Source of the DNA: Micromonospora parva
GTDB lineage: Bacteria > Actinomycetota > Actinomycetes > Mycobacteriales > Micromonosporaceae
Direction of reading: 5' to 3'
Assembly (NCBI RefSeq): GCF_000718515.1
Contig: NZ_JNZS01000006.1
Coordinates: forward strand, 186,001 to 250,000
Length of the DNA: 64,000 nt
In this document: piece after piece, positions 34,637 through 43,464 of the stretch
Position numbering within the stretch: position 1 is the stretch's first letter
Layout of the letters: every line of letters starts with the position of its first letter
Position numbers and translations under genes: made by a program
Notes under the pieces: generated by a model
The model's input: only the letters and a program-made list of their open reading frames with translations
What the model was told of the DNA's origin: nothing
The model's database searches: none

Positions 34637-35041
34637 ATGCGCGGAAAGATCATGTTTCTTGGCGGGCTGGCTGCGGGATTCGTCCTGGGCGCCCGTGCCG
34701 GCCGGGAAAAGTACGAAGAGCTCGTGGTTCGGGGCCGCAAGGTGCTCGACCACCCGACCGTCCAGGAGGCGGCCGGGGTCGCGCAGGCCCAGGCCAACAA
34801 GCTCTACAGCGAGGGCAAGGACAAGCTCGGCCAGACCAAACTGGCCGAGAAGCTGGGCACCGGCAACGGCAGCACCGGCAAGCAGGAGCTGACCGCCGCC
34901 GACGACGCGTTCGCCGGCACGCCCGCCACCGTGGGCGCCAAGGCGGGCACCAGCACGGTCGGCACGACCTCCGGGTCGCCGTCGTCCACGAACCCCCGCA
35001 CCAAGCCGTCCGGCTCGGGCACGAACGCCAGCACGCTCTGA
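34637..35041 (+). CDS. YtxH-domain small protein
   Basis: 134 aa. N-terminal glycine-zipper hydrophobic segment MFLGGLAAGFVLGARAGREKYE is the YtxH hallmark; it may insert in or lie on the membrane. It continues as an amphipathic helix (VQEAAGVAQAQANKLYSEGK) and a low-complexity Ser/Thr/Gly tail. RBS GGAAGGAG is 6 nt upstream. YtxH proteins are general-stress-type proteins in other bacteria; no specific role is known. Confidence 0.82.
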   Translation: MRGKIMFLGGLAAGFVLGARAGREKYEELVVRGRKVLDHPTVQEAAGVAQAQANKLYSEGKDKLGQTKLAEKLGTGNGSTGKQELTAADDAFAGTPATVGAKAGTSTVGTTSGSPSSTNPRTKPSGSGTNASTL

Positions 35042-35055
35042 CCACACGCACGTAC

Positions 35056-35087
35056 ACGGGCCGGTCGCCGCAGGGCGACCGGCCCGT
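35056..35087. terminator. Bidirectional terminator
   Basis: 14-bp perfect arms ACGGGCCGGTCGCC (35056-35069) and reverse complement (35074-35087), 4-nt loop, between convergent genes ending 35041 (+) and 35106 (-). Confidence 0.85.
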
Positions 35088-35105
35088 GGTCGGTCCGGGG
35101 TGCGA

Positions 35106-36113
35106 TCAGTCCTTGCTGCTGAACGCCGCGTCGAAGGCGGCGCTCGGTGCGTCGAAGGCGAGCCGGCGGACGAACTGCAACGCCTCCGGGGCGCCGACCA
35201 GCCGGTCCATCCCCGCGTCTTCCCACTCGACCGAGATCGGGCCGGTGTAGCCGATCGCGTTCAACGCGCGGAAGCAGTCCTCCCAGGGCACGTCGCCGTG
35301 GCCGGTGGAGACGAAGTCCCACCCGCGGCGCAGGTCCGCCCAGGGCAGGTGCGAGGCGAGCCGGCCACGCCGGCCGTCCCCGGTACGCACCTTCGCGTCC
35401 TTGCAGTCCACGTGGTAGATCCGGTCGGCGAAGTCGAAGATGAAGTTCACCGGGTCCAGCTCCTGCCACACGAAGTGCGACGGGTCCCAGTTCAGACCGA
35501 ACGCGGGCCGGTTGCCGATCGCCTCCAGCGTCCGCTTCGTCGTCCAGTAGTCGTACGCGATCTCGCTGGGGTGCACCTCGTGGGCGAACCGCACCCCCAC
35601 CTCGTCGAACACGTCGAGGATGGGGTTCCACCGGTCGGCGAAGTCCTGGTAGCCGCGCTCGATCATCGCCGGCGGCACCGGCGGGAACATCGCCAGGGTG
35701 TGCCAGATCGACGAACCGGTGAAGCCGACAACGGTCTTCACCCCGAGCTTCGCCCCCGCCCGCGCGGTGTCCTTGATCTCCTCGGCGGCCCGCTGGCGAA
35801 CCCCCTCGGGCTCTCCGTCGCCCCAGATGCGGCCGGGCAGGATGTCCTGGTGCCGCTCGTCGATCGGGTGGTCGCAGACCGCCTGGCCGACGAGGTGGTT
35901 GGAGATCGTGAAGACCTGGAGGTTGTACTTCGCGAGGGTCTCCTTCTTCCGCTCGACGTACGAGTCGTCGGCGAGCGCCTTGTCGACCTCGAAGTGGTCG
36001 CCCCAGCAGGCGATCTCCAGACCGTCGTAGCCCCACTCGGAGGCGAGCCGGCAGACCTCCTCGAACGGAAGATCGGCCCACTGGCCGGTGAAGAGCGTGA
36101 TGGGTCGCGCCAT
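35106..36113 (-). CDS. Sugar phosphate isomerase/epimerase (TIM barrel)
   Basis: 335 aa. AP-endonuclease-2-like xylose-isomerase fold: N-terminal [20 protein letters not shown], metal ligands in [48 protein letters not shown] and [10 protein letters not shown], ending with [10 protein letters not shown]. This subgroup is common next to Gfo/Idh dehydrogenases and sugar transporters, acting in inositol or rare-sugar catabolism. Here it stands alone, with ThuA/DUF1080 and sugar-dehydrogenase genes further downstream, so a role in uptake and breakdown of an uncommon glycan sugar is plausible. Confidence 0.9.
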   Translation of the reverse strand: MARPITLFTGQWADLPFEEVCRLASEWGYDGLEIACWGDHFEVDKALADDSYVERKKETLAKYNLQVFTISNHLVGQAVCDHPIDERHQDILPGRIWGDGEPEGVRQRAAEEIKDTARAGAKLGVKTVVGFTGSSIWHTLAMFPPVPPAMIERGYQDFADRWNPILDVFDEVGVRFAHEVHPSEIAYDYWTTKRTLEAIGNRPAFGLNWDPSHFVWQELDPVNFIFDFADRIYHVDCKDAKVRTGDGRRGRLASHLPWADLRRGWDFVSTGHGDVPWEDCFRALNAIGYTGPISVEWEDAGMDRLVGAPEALQFVRRLAFDAPSAAFDAAFSSKD

Positions 36114-36325
36114 TGTCCTTCTCCCCTGTTGTGATGGGGATTCCCTGTGCGGACCGGGGCGAGGGGTGACCGGACGTACGCGGCGTTCGCGCGGTCACCG
36201 GTGGGTGCGGAACACACCTGGGCCCGGCGGGTTGCGCCTCCCACCGGGTCACCGGCCACCAGCACGGTCGCCGCCCTCAGCCTATTTCCGAGGTGCCCGA
36301 TCGGGGAAGCCCTGGAGTCGACAGT

Positions 36326-36829
36326 TCATCCGATCATTTCCTCGGGGGCGGGCAGGACCGCCCGTACGGTGAAGCCCCCTCCGGCGCGCGGGCCGGCGGA
36401 GAAGGTGCCGCCGAGCCGCTCGGCGCGCCTGCGTACCCCGAGCAGACCTCGCCCGGCGACCTGGCTGCCGCCGCCTGCCGGGGCGGGCCCGACGCCCTCG
36501 TCGCGGATCTCGATGGTGATGCCCGCGGCGTCGTAGCGCAGGCGGACCCCGACCGGAGCGCCCGGCGCGTGCCGGCAGGCGTTGGTCAGCGCTTCCTCGA
36601 TGATCCGGTACGCCACCACGTCGACCGGGCCGGGCAGCGGCCGGGGTTGCCCGGCCATGCTCCACCGCACCGGTTGGCCGGCGGTGAAGCCCTCCACCAA
36701 GGCGTCGAGACGGTTCAGGCTGGGCGTCGGCTCGGACGGGTCGTCGGGCTCCTCCGCCCGGCCCAGCGCACCGAGCAGCTGATGGCCTCGCGCCAGCACC
36801 GTCCCACGCCACTGCGCGAACAACCCCAT
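36326..36829 (-). pseudogene. Remnant of a NarL-type sensor histidine kinase (ATPase domain only)
   Basis: About 168 codons from ATG 36829 (the frame stays open to 37024). It holds the HATPase_c core: N-box EEALTNACRHAP, G1 IEIRDEGVGPAP, G2 GRGLLGVRRRAERLGG. Preceding residues match only the tail of a dimerisation domain (LLGALGRAEEPDDPSEPTP); the phospho-acceptor His helix, membrane spans and any response-regulator gene are missing. Therefore it cannot signal as a normal two-component kinase. 5' truncation by deletion is the simplest reading. Confidence 0.75.
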
Positions 36830-37006
36830 GCTGGTCAAGGTACGGCAGCCAGCTGTGAAGCGGTCGGCGGCGTCCACGCAATGTGCCGCATCCGAATGCC
36901 CCGGCAGCGGTGCGGGGATCAGCCCACACCGAGGCTCCGACCTCCCCCGCAACCCCGCGCCCACGGCGGCCGGGCGAAGCGGTGATGGCGGCCGGCCGAC
37001 GAAGCG

Positions 37007-37046
37007 GTGATGCCTCTGAGTCATCAGGATGACTCAGAGGCATCAC
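37007..37046. repeat. Perfect 19-bp inverted repeat
   Basis: Arms 37007-37025 and 37028-37046 (GTGATGCCTCTGAGTCATC and its complement) with only AG between. Such a nearly spacerless palindrome is unlikely as terminator because a hairpin needs at least 3 loop bases; it could still form with a few pairs open. It sits just upstream of the kinase remnant. Confidence 0.8.
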
Positions 37047-37130
37047 GCTCGTTGGCGACACCGCTCGTCGCGCTTGTGCCGAGGCGGAGGGGCCGACGAC
37101 GCGGGTCGCAGCCCCTCCGGGATCAGTCGG

Positions 37131-37505
37131 TCAGGGCAGGGTCCACTTCTGGTTGGCGGCGTTGAGGCAGGTCCAGAGGTGCACGATCGTGCTGTCGGCG
37201 GAGTTGTTGCCGGAGACGTCCAGGCACTTGCCCGACGACGGGTTGCGCAGGGTGCCGTCGGACTGCGCCGCCCAGTTCTGCGCGCCGGTGCCGTTGCACG
37301 TCCAGAGCTGGATCTTGGTGCCGTCGGCGGTGCCGCTGCCGTTGACGTCCAGGCACTTGCCGAGCGCCTTGATCGTCGAGTTCGGCGTCACCGTCCACGT
37401 CTGCGCCGCGCTGCTGTTGCAGGTGTAGATCTGGATCTGGGTGCCGTCGGCGGTGGCACCGTTGCGCACGTCCAGGCACTTGCCGGCGAGACCCTTGATC
37501 GGGCC
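37131..37505. repeat. Ricin-lectin coding repeat, copy 1
   Basis: C-terminal lectin coding segment, closely similar over ~375 nt to 39321-39698 (with a 3-nt indel near the start), in the same orientation 2.19 kb apart. A recent duplication or gene conversion between the two secreted-protein genes is the likely cause. Confidence 0.8.
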
Positions 37506-39245
37506 GACCCCGGTGCTGCCGCCGCTCCCCTTGACCAGTGTGAAGTCGTCCACGTCGAAGAGCCCGGTGCCGCTACCGGTGAAGGTGAGATACAGGTTCT
37601 GGGTGCCGGACGGGACGTTGGACAGCGCCGTGGTGACGTTGGCGAAGGTCGTCCAACTGCCGGTGTTGGGCACGGCGACCGAGCCCAGCACCGGGCCGGT
37701 GGCCGAACCGGTGCGCACCTGGATGGTGCCGCCCGCGCCGCCGGAGACGACCCGGGACGTGAACGAGGTGACCCCGGTCAGGTTGACGCCGTTGTAGGCG
37801 GCCCAGTCGCCCGGGTCGATGTAGCCGATGGTCTGCCCGCCGTTGGCGCCCGCCTTGGTGAACGCGGAGACGCCGTTGGCCGCGCTGAACGTCTCGGCCT
37901 GGATCGTGGTGTTGCCGGTCGGCGGCGGCGTGGTGCCCAACTCCTTGATCCGGATGTTGCGGAACGAGGCGTCGTCACCGGTGCCGTGGTTCTGGATGCC
38001 GATGTGGCCGGCCAGCGATCGGACCGGGTTGGTGTTGGTGAAGTCGTTGATCTTCACGCCGTTGAGGAAGATCTGCAGCCGCTCCCCCTCGACCAGCAGT
38101 TCGTAGGTGTTCCACTCCCCCGGCGCGTTCAGCGCCGCGTCGCGAGCGGCGATGTCGGCGGACTTGAAGGTGTAGACCGCGCCGGTGGTGCGGTCGGTCG
38201 CGTCGGTGGCGTCGATCTGGATCTCGTAACCGTTGTCGACCGCCGACCACGGGTCACTCGACGGTGGGAAACCGATGAAGATGCCGGAGTTGTCGTCACC
38301 GGCCAGCTTCCAGTCCAGCTTCAGCGAGTAGTTGGTGAACTGCTTGGCGTTGTACCAGAACAACCCCATGCCGCCGACCGAGGTCAGGGTGGCGTCGGAG
38401 TTGGTGAAGCTGCCCGGGCCGGCCTGTGACCAACCGGCCGTCGAGCCGTTGAACAGCGGGGTGTAGCCGGTCTCGGGCCGGCAGTCGGCCTTGCTCCGAC
38501 CGGAGGCGTACCGGATGCCGCCGAGCAGGTGGTTGCGGAACGCCGGCTCCGCGTACGACGCCTGGGTGTGCCCCGCGCCGGTGTAGAAGGACCGGCCGCC
38601 GCTGTAGCTCTTGCACCAGCTCAGCGGGTGGTCGGCACCCATGCCGCCGCCGGAGTACGACGACTCGTCAAGGGTGGCCAGCACGTGCGCGGTCGACCGG
38701 GCGTTGGTGCGGTAGTTGTACCACTCGTCGGTGCGGGTCCAGGTCTGCGGCAGGTGAGCGGTGGCCGCGTGGCCCCGGTCCTCCACCTTCATGTTGGCCT
38801 GCTGGATCGCCGGGTGCGAGGCGAACCACGCGCCCACCAGGTTGCCGTAGAACGGCCAGTCGTACTCGGTGTCGGCGGCGGCGTGCACACCCACGTACCC
38901 ACGGCCGGAGCCGATGTACGACTCGAAGGCGGTCTGCTGGCTGGCGTTGAGCACGTCGCCGGTGGTGTTGAGGAAGACGACCGCCTCGTACTGGTTCAGG
39001 TTGCTGGTGGTGAACGCGGCGGCGTCCTCGGTCGCGGTGACGGTGAAGTTGTTCGCCGCGCCCAGGTCGCGGATGGTCTGGATGCCGACCGGGATCGCGT
39101 CGTGCCGGAAACCGGCGGTCTTGGAGAACACCAGCACGTCGTACGGGGCGTCGGCGGCGCTGGCCGGGGTGGCCGGGGTGGTACAGGCGATGACGGCGAG
39201 TGCGGCCATTGCCGCACCGAGGACGGGTCGCAGGCGTCTGCGCAT
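37131..39245 (-). CDS. Secreted ThuA-DUF1080-CBM6-ricin lectin protein
   Basis: 704 aa. Signal peptide 1-30 (RRRLRPVLGAAMAALAVIA, ASA). Then a ThuA-like trehalose-utilisation domain (about 33-250: DVLVFSKTAGFRHDAIPVG; GRGYVGVHAAADTEYDWPFY), a DUF1080/3-keto-disaccharide-hydrolase-like jelly roll (about 258-440: YTPLFNGSTAGWSQAG; YEIQIDATDA), a CBM6-type module (about 445-575) and a C-terminal ricin-B/CBM13 with three QxW-type repeats (QTWTV, QNWAA, QKWTL). It should bind polysaccharide outside the cell and act on 3-keto or related sugars. RBS TAGGAGAG precedes ATG 39245. Adjacent to a sugar dehydrogenase with the same lectin module. Confidence 0.92.
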   Translation of the reverse strand: MRRRLRPVLGAAMAALAVIACTTPATPASAADAPYDVLVFSKTAGFRHDAIPVGIQTIRDLGAANNFTVTATEDAAAFTTSNLNQYEAVVFLNTTGDVLNASQQTAFESYIGSGRGYVGVHAAADTEYDWPFYGNLVGAWFASHPAIQQANMKVEDRGHAATAHLPQTWTRTDEWYNYRTNARSTAHVLATLDESSYSGGGMGADHPLSWCKSYSGGRSFYTGAGHTQASYAEPAFRNHLLGGIRYASGRSKADCRPETGYTPLFNGSTAGWSQAGPGSFTNSDATLTSVGGMGLFWYNAKQFTNYSLKLDWKLAGDDNSGIFIGFPPSSDPWSAVDNGYEIQIDATDATDRTTGAVYTFKSADIAARDAALNAPGEWNTYELLVEGERLQIFLNGVKINDFTNTNPVRSLAGHIGIQNHGTGDDASFRNIRIKELGTTPPPTGNTTIQAETFSAANGVSAFTKAGANGGQTIGYIDPGDWAAYNGVNLTGVTSFTSRVVSGGAGGTIQVRTGSATGPVLGSVAVPNTGSWTTFANVTTALSNVPSGTQNLYLTFTGSGTGLFDVDDFTLVKGSGGSTGVGPIKGLAGKCLDVRNGATADGTQIQIYTCNSSAAQTWTVTPNSTIKALGKCLDVNGSGTADGTKIQLWTCNGTGAQNWAAQSDGTLRNPSSGKCLDVSGNNSADSTIVHLWTCLNAANQKWTLP

Positions 39246-39320
39246 ATCGCTCTCCTAATTGCGGTTAGGAGGGGCCCCTCGCACCACACTAGGCGTTGTC
39301 GAAGGGCTCCTCCCGCCAGC

Positions 39321-39698
39321 TCAGGGCAGGGTCCACTTTTGGTTGGCGGCACCGCTGACACAGGTCCACAGGTGGACCACGGTGCTGTCGGCGGAGCTGT
39401 TACCGGAGACATCGAGGCACTTGCCGGACGACGGGTTGCGGAGCGTGCCGTCGGCCTGGGCGGCCCAGTTCTGCGCGGCCGTGCCGTTGCAGGTCCAGAG
39501 CTGGATCTTGGTGCCGTCCGCGGTGCCGGCACCCGAGACGTCCAGGCACTTGCCCAACGACTTGATCGTCGAGTTCGCGGTGACCGCCCAGGTCTGCGCC
39601 GCGCTGCCGTTGCAGGTGTAGATCTGGATCTGCGTGCCGTCGGCGGTGGCGGCGCCCCGCACGTCCAGGCACTTGCCGCCCAGGCCCTTGATCGGCCC
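39321..39698. repeat. Ricin-lectin coding repeat, copy 2
   Basis: Second copy of the duplicated lectin segment, see 37131-37505. The upstream CBM6-type segments (37.53-37.9 and 39.72-40.1 kb) are also related but more diverged. Confidence 0.8.
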
Positions 39699-42179
39699 GG
39701 TCCCGCTGGCCGGCGGCGTGCCGGTGACGAAGGTGAACGCGTCCAGGTCGTAGAGCGCCCCGGTGCCCGACCCGGCGAAGGTCAGGTAGAGGGTGGTCGT
39801 GCCGGTCGGCGGATTGCTGATCGTCCCGGTGACGGTGGTGAAGGTTTCCCAGCCGCCGGTGACCGGGACCGTGGCCGAGCCGAGCACCGTGCCGGTGGCC
39901 GAGCCGGCCCGGACCTGGAGGGTGCCACCGGCACCCGCCGAGGAGACCCGGGCGTTGAACGAGGTCACGTTGCCCAGTCGGTACGGCTGGAAGGCGATCC
40001 AGTCGCCGTTGTTGATGTCACCGACGGTCTTGCCACCCTCGGCCGGGGTCTTGCTGAACACGTTGATCCCCGACGAGGTGGCGTAGAACTCGGCCTGACG
40101 GTGCCGCGGCGGCAGCGTGTGCTGGGTGTGCGTGGTCAGCCCACCGGCGTCGGTGTACTCGGCGTCGAAGATCGCGAAGATGTTCGCCGCGTCGTCGTGC
40201 TCGCCGTCGACCGGGATGGTGATCGATCCCGAGCAACCGGTCTTCGAGGTGATCTGGTGCCCGTGCTGGTCGTGCCCGAGCACGTAGGTCATCTTGACCT
40301 TGGTGCAGTCGATGGTGCCGTCCTCCGGGTCGGTCACCGTGATGCTGTACGGCACGGTGTCCCCGAAGCTGAACAGCTGACCGTTACCCGGGTTGTTGAT
40401 CGTGACCGTGGGCGCGGTGTTGCCGACGCTGATCTGCACGCTGCTGCTGCCGGTGGCGCCCTGCGGGTCCCGCACCGTCAACGTGGCGGTGTAGGTGCCG
40501 TTGGCGTTGTACGTCTTCGACGGATTCGCCGAGGTGGAGGTGGTTCCGTCACCGAACGCCCACGAGTAGGTGAGCGCGCCGCCCTCGGGGTCGGACGAGC
40601 CGGCCGAGGAGAACGCCACGGTGAGCGGGGCCGCCCCGGACGTGCGGTTGGCGCTGGCCTTCGCGGTGGGCGCCCGGTTGCCGCCGCCGACGTAGTCGAA
40701 GCGGTAGAGCGCCGAGTTGGCGTCACCGTTGAAGTAGCCGGTGCCGTAGTCGAGCACGTAGTACGCGCCGTCCGGGCCGAACGCGGAGTCCATCACCTGC
40801 TTGCCGACCCAGGGGAAGGTGTCGATGGCGCCCCGGGAGCCGTCGGCGTTGACGTGGATCGGCTTGATCCAGCCGCGGCCGAACTCGGTGGCGAAGAACT
40901 GCCCGTCGAACGACTGCGGGAACTTGGTGGTGGAGGTCGACGAGGCGTTGTACCGGTAGACCGGACCGCCCATCGGCGACTCGGAGCCACCGCCGAACTC
41001 GGTCGGGGTGCCGGCGTCGCCGGCGTACCGGATCCAGGCCGGCTGGGCCGGCGGCAGGGTGGTCAGGCCGGTGTTGCGGAACGAGTTGTTCGTCGGCCCG
41101 CCGGTGCAGTTGTACTTCGCGCCGCTGGTGTTCGTCGCGAAGTCCCACTCGTTGTACGTCTCGGTGCTGGTGTTGGTGCCGGTGCAGTACGGCCAGCCGT
41201 AGTTGCCCGGTGCGGCGACCCGGTTGAACTCGACCTGGCCGGACGGCCCTCGGGTGGAGCTGGTGGAGCCGGCGTCCGGCCCGTAGTCACCGACGTAGAC
41301 CACCCCGGTGGCCTTGTCCACGCTGATCCGGAACGGGTTGCGGAACCCCATCGCGTAGATCTCCGGCCGGGTCTTGGCCGTGCCGGGGGCGAACAGGTTG
41401 CCCGACGGGATGGAGTACGTGCCGTTGGCGTTCACCTTGATCCGCAGGATCTTGCCGCGCAGGTCGTTGGTGTTGCCGGCGCTGCGCTGCGCGTCGTACG
41501 CGGGGTTGCGGTTGGTCCGCTCGTCCAGCGGCGAGTAGCCGGCGGACTCGAACGGGTTGGTGTCGTCGCCGGTGGACAGGTAGAGGTTGCCGGCGGCGTC
41601 GAAGTCGATGTCCCCACCGACGTGGCAGCACAGGCCCCGGTTGGCCGGCACGTCGAGCACGTCGACCTTGCTGGACTGGTTGAGCGTGAAGTCCGCGTTG
41701 AGGGTGAACCGGGAGAGCCGGTTGACGCCGTTCCAGGCCGAGAAGTCGGTGCCGGTGGCCGGCGCGTCACCGCCGGGGGTGGAGAGCGGCGGGGCGTAGT
41801 AGAGGTAGATGTACCGGTTGCTGGCGAAGCCCGGGTCGACCCCGACGCCCTGCAACCCCTCCTCGTCGTGGGTGTAGACCGACAGGGTGCCGATCACACT
41901 GGTGGTGCCGCCCGCGTCGGTGCGGCGCAGGGTGCCGTTGCGGGCGGTGTGCAGGACCGAGCGGTCCGGCAGCACCGCCAGGGACATCGGCTCACCCATG
42001 TCGGTCACGCCGCGGGCCAACTCGACCTGCTGGAAGTCGCTGGCGACGATGGTGTGCGCCTGCGCGGGGGCCGAGCTGGCGGCGAGTGTGACAGTGCCGG
42101 CGGCGACCGCGAGCAGCAGTGCCGATCCGGCGGAGAACCATCGTCGGGACCGTTGTCTGGGAACATCCTTCTTGGACAT
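39321..42179 (-). CDS. Secreted PQQ-type sugar dehydrogenase with PKD, CBM6 and ricin lectin
   Basis: 952 aa. Tat-like signal (RQRSRRWFSAGSALLLAVAA ... AQA, about 1-40). Beta-propeller glucose/sorbosone dehydrogenase domain about 45-480 (LARGVTDMGEPMSLAVLPD; DEEGLQGVGVDPGF; LYLSTGDDTNPFES; IYAMGFRNPFRISVD). Next a PKD domain (about 500-590, LTYSWAFGDGTTSTSANPSK), a further Ig-like unit, a CBM6-type module and the ricin-B lectin (QTWAV, QNWAA, QKWTL). Probably oxidises cell-surface or plant-derived sugars in the extracellular space. It has its own promoter region (42340-42390) and may be co-transcribed with the ThuA protein 75 nt downstream. Confidence 0.92.
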   Translation of the reverse strand: MSKKDVPRQRSRRWFSAGSALLLAVAAGTVTLAASSAPAQAHTIVASDFQQVELARGVTDMGEPMSLAVLPDRSVLHTARNGTLRRTDAGGTTSVIGTLSVYTHDEEGLQGVGVDPGFASNRYIYLYYAPPLSTPGGDAPATGTDFSAWNGVNRLSRFTLNADFTLNQSSKVDVLDVPANRGLCCHVGGDIDFDAAGNLYLSTGDDTNPFESAGYSPLDERTNRNPAYDAQRSAGNTNDLRGKILRIKVNANGTYSIPSGNLFAPGTAKTRPEIYAMGFRNPFRISVDKATGVVYVGDYGPDAGSTSSTRGPSGQVEFNRVAAPGNYGWPYCTGTNTSTETYNEWDFATNTSGAKYNCTGGPTNNSFRNTGLTTLPPAQPAWIRYAGDAGTPTEFGGGSESPMGGPVYRYNASSTSTTKFPQSFDGQFFATEFGRGWIKPIHVNADGSRGAIDTFPWVGKQVMDSAFGPDGAYYVLDYGTGYFNGDANSALYRFDYVGGGNRAPTAKASANRTSGAAPLTVAFSSAGSSDPEGGALTYSWAFGDGTTSTSANPSKTYNANGTYTATLTVRDPQGATGSSSVQISVGNTAPTVTINNPGNGQLFSFGDTVPYSITVTDPEDGTIDCTKVKMTYVLGHDQHGHQITSKTGCSGSITIPVDGEHDDAANIFAIFDAEYTDAGGLTTHTQHTLPPRHRQAEFYATSSGINVFSKTPAEGGKTVGDINNGDWIAFQPYRLGNVTSFNARVSSAGAGGTLQVRAGSATGTVLGSATVPVTGGWETFTTVTGTISNPPTGTTTLYLTFAGSGTGALYDLDAFTFVTGTPPASGTGPIKGLGGKCLDVRGAATADGTQIQIYTCNGSAAQTWAVTANSTIKSLGKCLDVSGAGTADGTKIQLWTCNGTAAQNWAAQADGTLRNPSSGKCLDVSGNSSADSTVVHLWTCVSGAANQKWTLP

Positions 42180-42298
42180 CTGTGCTGCCCCTTCCTGACG
42201 AGTGACTGCCAGGCCGGGCGCGCGCCGTCGCGCCGGATGCCGTAGCGGTGGTGGGGGTCGATGGGTTACCGCGCCGCCGGTTCACCTCGACGAAACAT

Positions 42299-42317
42299 TG
42301 TCGTGTTGGTCACGACA
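42299..42317. promoter_or_regulatory. Palindrome downstream of promoter
   Basis: TGTCGTG-ttggt-CACGACA; it lies 23 nt past the -10 box at 42340 in the transcribed 5' region of the sugar dehydrogenase gene. Candidate operator. Confidence 0.4.
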
Positions 42318-42339
42318 CTAAGTCCCATGTGTCGATGTG

Positions 42340-42390
42340 TCTATATCTTCCGGCGGTTCAGCATCAACTTTCGTCGATTTGATCGAAAGT
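42340..42390 (-). promoter_or_regulatory. Promoter with CGAAAG/CTTTCG operator, sugar dehydrogenase gene
   Basis: Minus strand: -35 TTGATG (42362-42367), 16-nt spacer, -10 TATAGA (42340-42345). Directly upstream of the -35 is ACTTTCG-n10-CGAAAGT (42367-42390). CGAAA/TTTCG arms are typical for LacI/ROK-type control of extracellular carbohydrate genes in actinomycetes, so induction by a sugar is likely. Confidence 0.6.
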
Positions 42391-42396
42391 CGCCGG

Positions 42397-43464
42397 TCAG
42401 GCGCGTCGGTCGATCGCCTGCCCGGCCAGCTCGACCAGGGCCACGCGGGCATCGTCGGCCACCGCCGCGCTCTGTAGGGCGGACAGCGCGGCCGCCGTCC
42501 GGACCCGGATCATCTGCTCGATCCGCTCCCGCGCGCCGGTCGCCTCGATGATCTCGCGCAACTCCGCCGCGCCCTCGGCGTCCAACGCCGGGTTGCCGAA
42601 CAGCTCCCGCAGCCGGACGGTCTGCGACCGGTCGGCGGCGCTGCGGGCCAGCGCCATCATGACCGTCGGCTTGCCCTCACGCAGGTCGTCCAGGACCGAC
42701 TTCCCGGTGACCGCCGGATCACCGAAGACGCCCAGCACGTCGTCACGGAGCTGGAAAGCGTCACCCAGCGGGTCACCGAACTCGCCCAGCGCGGCGATCA
42801 GCTCCGGTCCCGCGCCGGCCAGGGCCGCGCCGATCTGCAAGGGTCGGGTGACCGTGTACCGGGCGGCCTTCATCCGGATCACGGTGAGCGCGCTGGCCAC
42901 CGAGCCGTCCCCGACGCCCGAGACCAGGTCCAGGTACTCCCCCGCGATCACCTCGGTACGCATCAGCGCGAACACGCCGTAACCCCGGTGCACCTGCTCG
43001 GTGCTCAGCCCGCACTCGTGGAACATCTGATCCGACCACGCGGCGCAGAGGTCCCCGCAGAGCAGCGCGGTGTTGCGGCCGTACGCCTCGGGGTCACCCC
43101 GCCACGACGAGCGGGCGTGCAGGTCGGCGAAGAGCCGGTGCACCGACGGCTCACCGCGGCGGCGGTCGCTGCCGTCCAGGATGTCGTCGTGGATCAGCGC
43201 GAACGCGTGGAACAGCTCCAGGGCGGCGGCCGCCACCACGATCGGGGTGCCGTCGGCCGCGCCCGCCCCGCGCCAGCCCCAGTAGCAGAAGAGCGGTCGT
43301 ATCCGTTTGCCACCGGCCAGCACGAACCGTTGCAGGGCGGTGAACACGCCACGCGGTGCGCCGTCGGGCCAGTCCGGGCCCTGCCGCTCCAGGAACCCGG
43401 CCAGTTCCGCGTCGAAGCGGGCCCGCAGCCCGCTGGTGTCGGTGGGCGCGACGGTCACCGTCAT
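42397..43464 (-). CDS. Polyprenyl diphosphate synthase (trans-isoprenyl family)
   Basis: 355 aa. Both Asp-rich motifs: LIHDDILDGSDRRRGEP (first, DDxxD form) about residue 88-98, and QLRDDVLGVFGDP (second) about 240; also GGKRIRPLFCYWG at 52-64. It condenses IPP with an allylic diphosphate, giving C20 or longer chains; the residue before the first DDxxD is not bulky enough to decide length by eye. Last gene of the ebo-like operon, coupled by 4-nt overlap to the EboF-like gene; it presumably supplies the prenyl donor for the UbiA-type prenyltransferase at 48549. Confidence 0.92.
   Translation of the reverse strand: MTVTVAPTDTSGLRARFDAELAGFLERQGPDWPDGAPRGVFTALQRFVLAGGKRIRPLFCYWGWRGAGAADGTPIVVAAAALELFHAFALIHDDILDGSDRRRGEPSVHRLFADLHARSSWRGDPEAYGRNTALLCGDLCAAWSDQMFHECGLSTEQVHRGYGVFALMRTEVIAGEYLDLVSGVGDGSVASALTVIRMKAARYTVTRPLQIGAALAGAGPELIAALGEFGDPLGDAFQLRDDVLGVFGDPAVTGKSVLDDLREGKPTVMMALARSAADRSQTVRLRELFGNPALDAEGAAELREIIEATGARERIEQMIRVRTAAALSALQSAAVADDARVALVELAGQAIDRRA

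Noticed and set aside
37007..37046. Intrinsic terminator
   Set aside because: Centre of 2 nt is too short for a hairpin loop, and no gene end is close by on either strand.
38529..42245. Plus-strand ORF of 1238 aa
   Set aside because: Antisense shadow of the two modular secreted proteins; the Val/Gly/Arg-rich translation repeats with the lectin duplication, as expected for a mirror frame.
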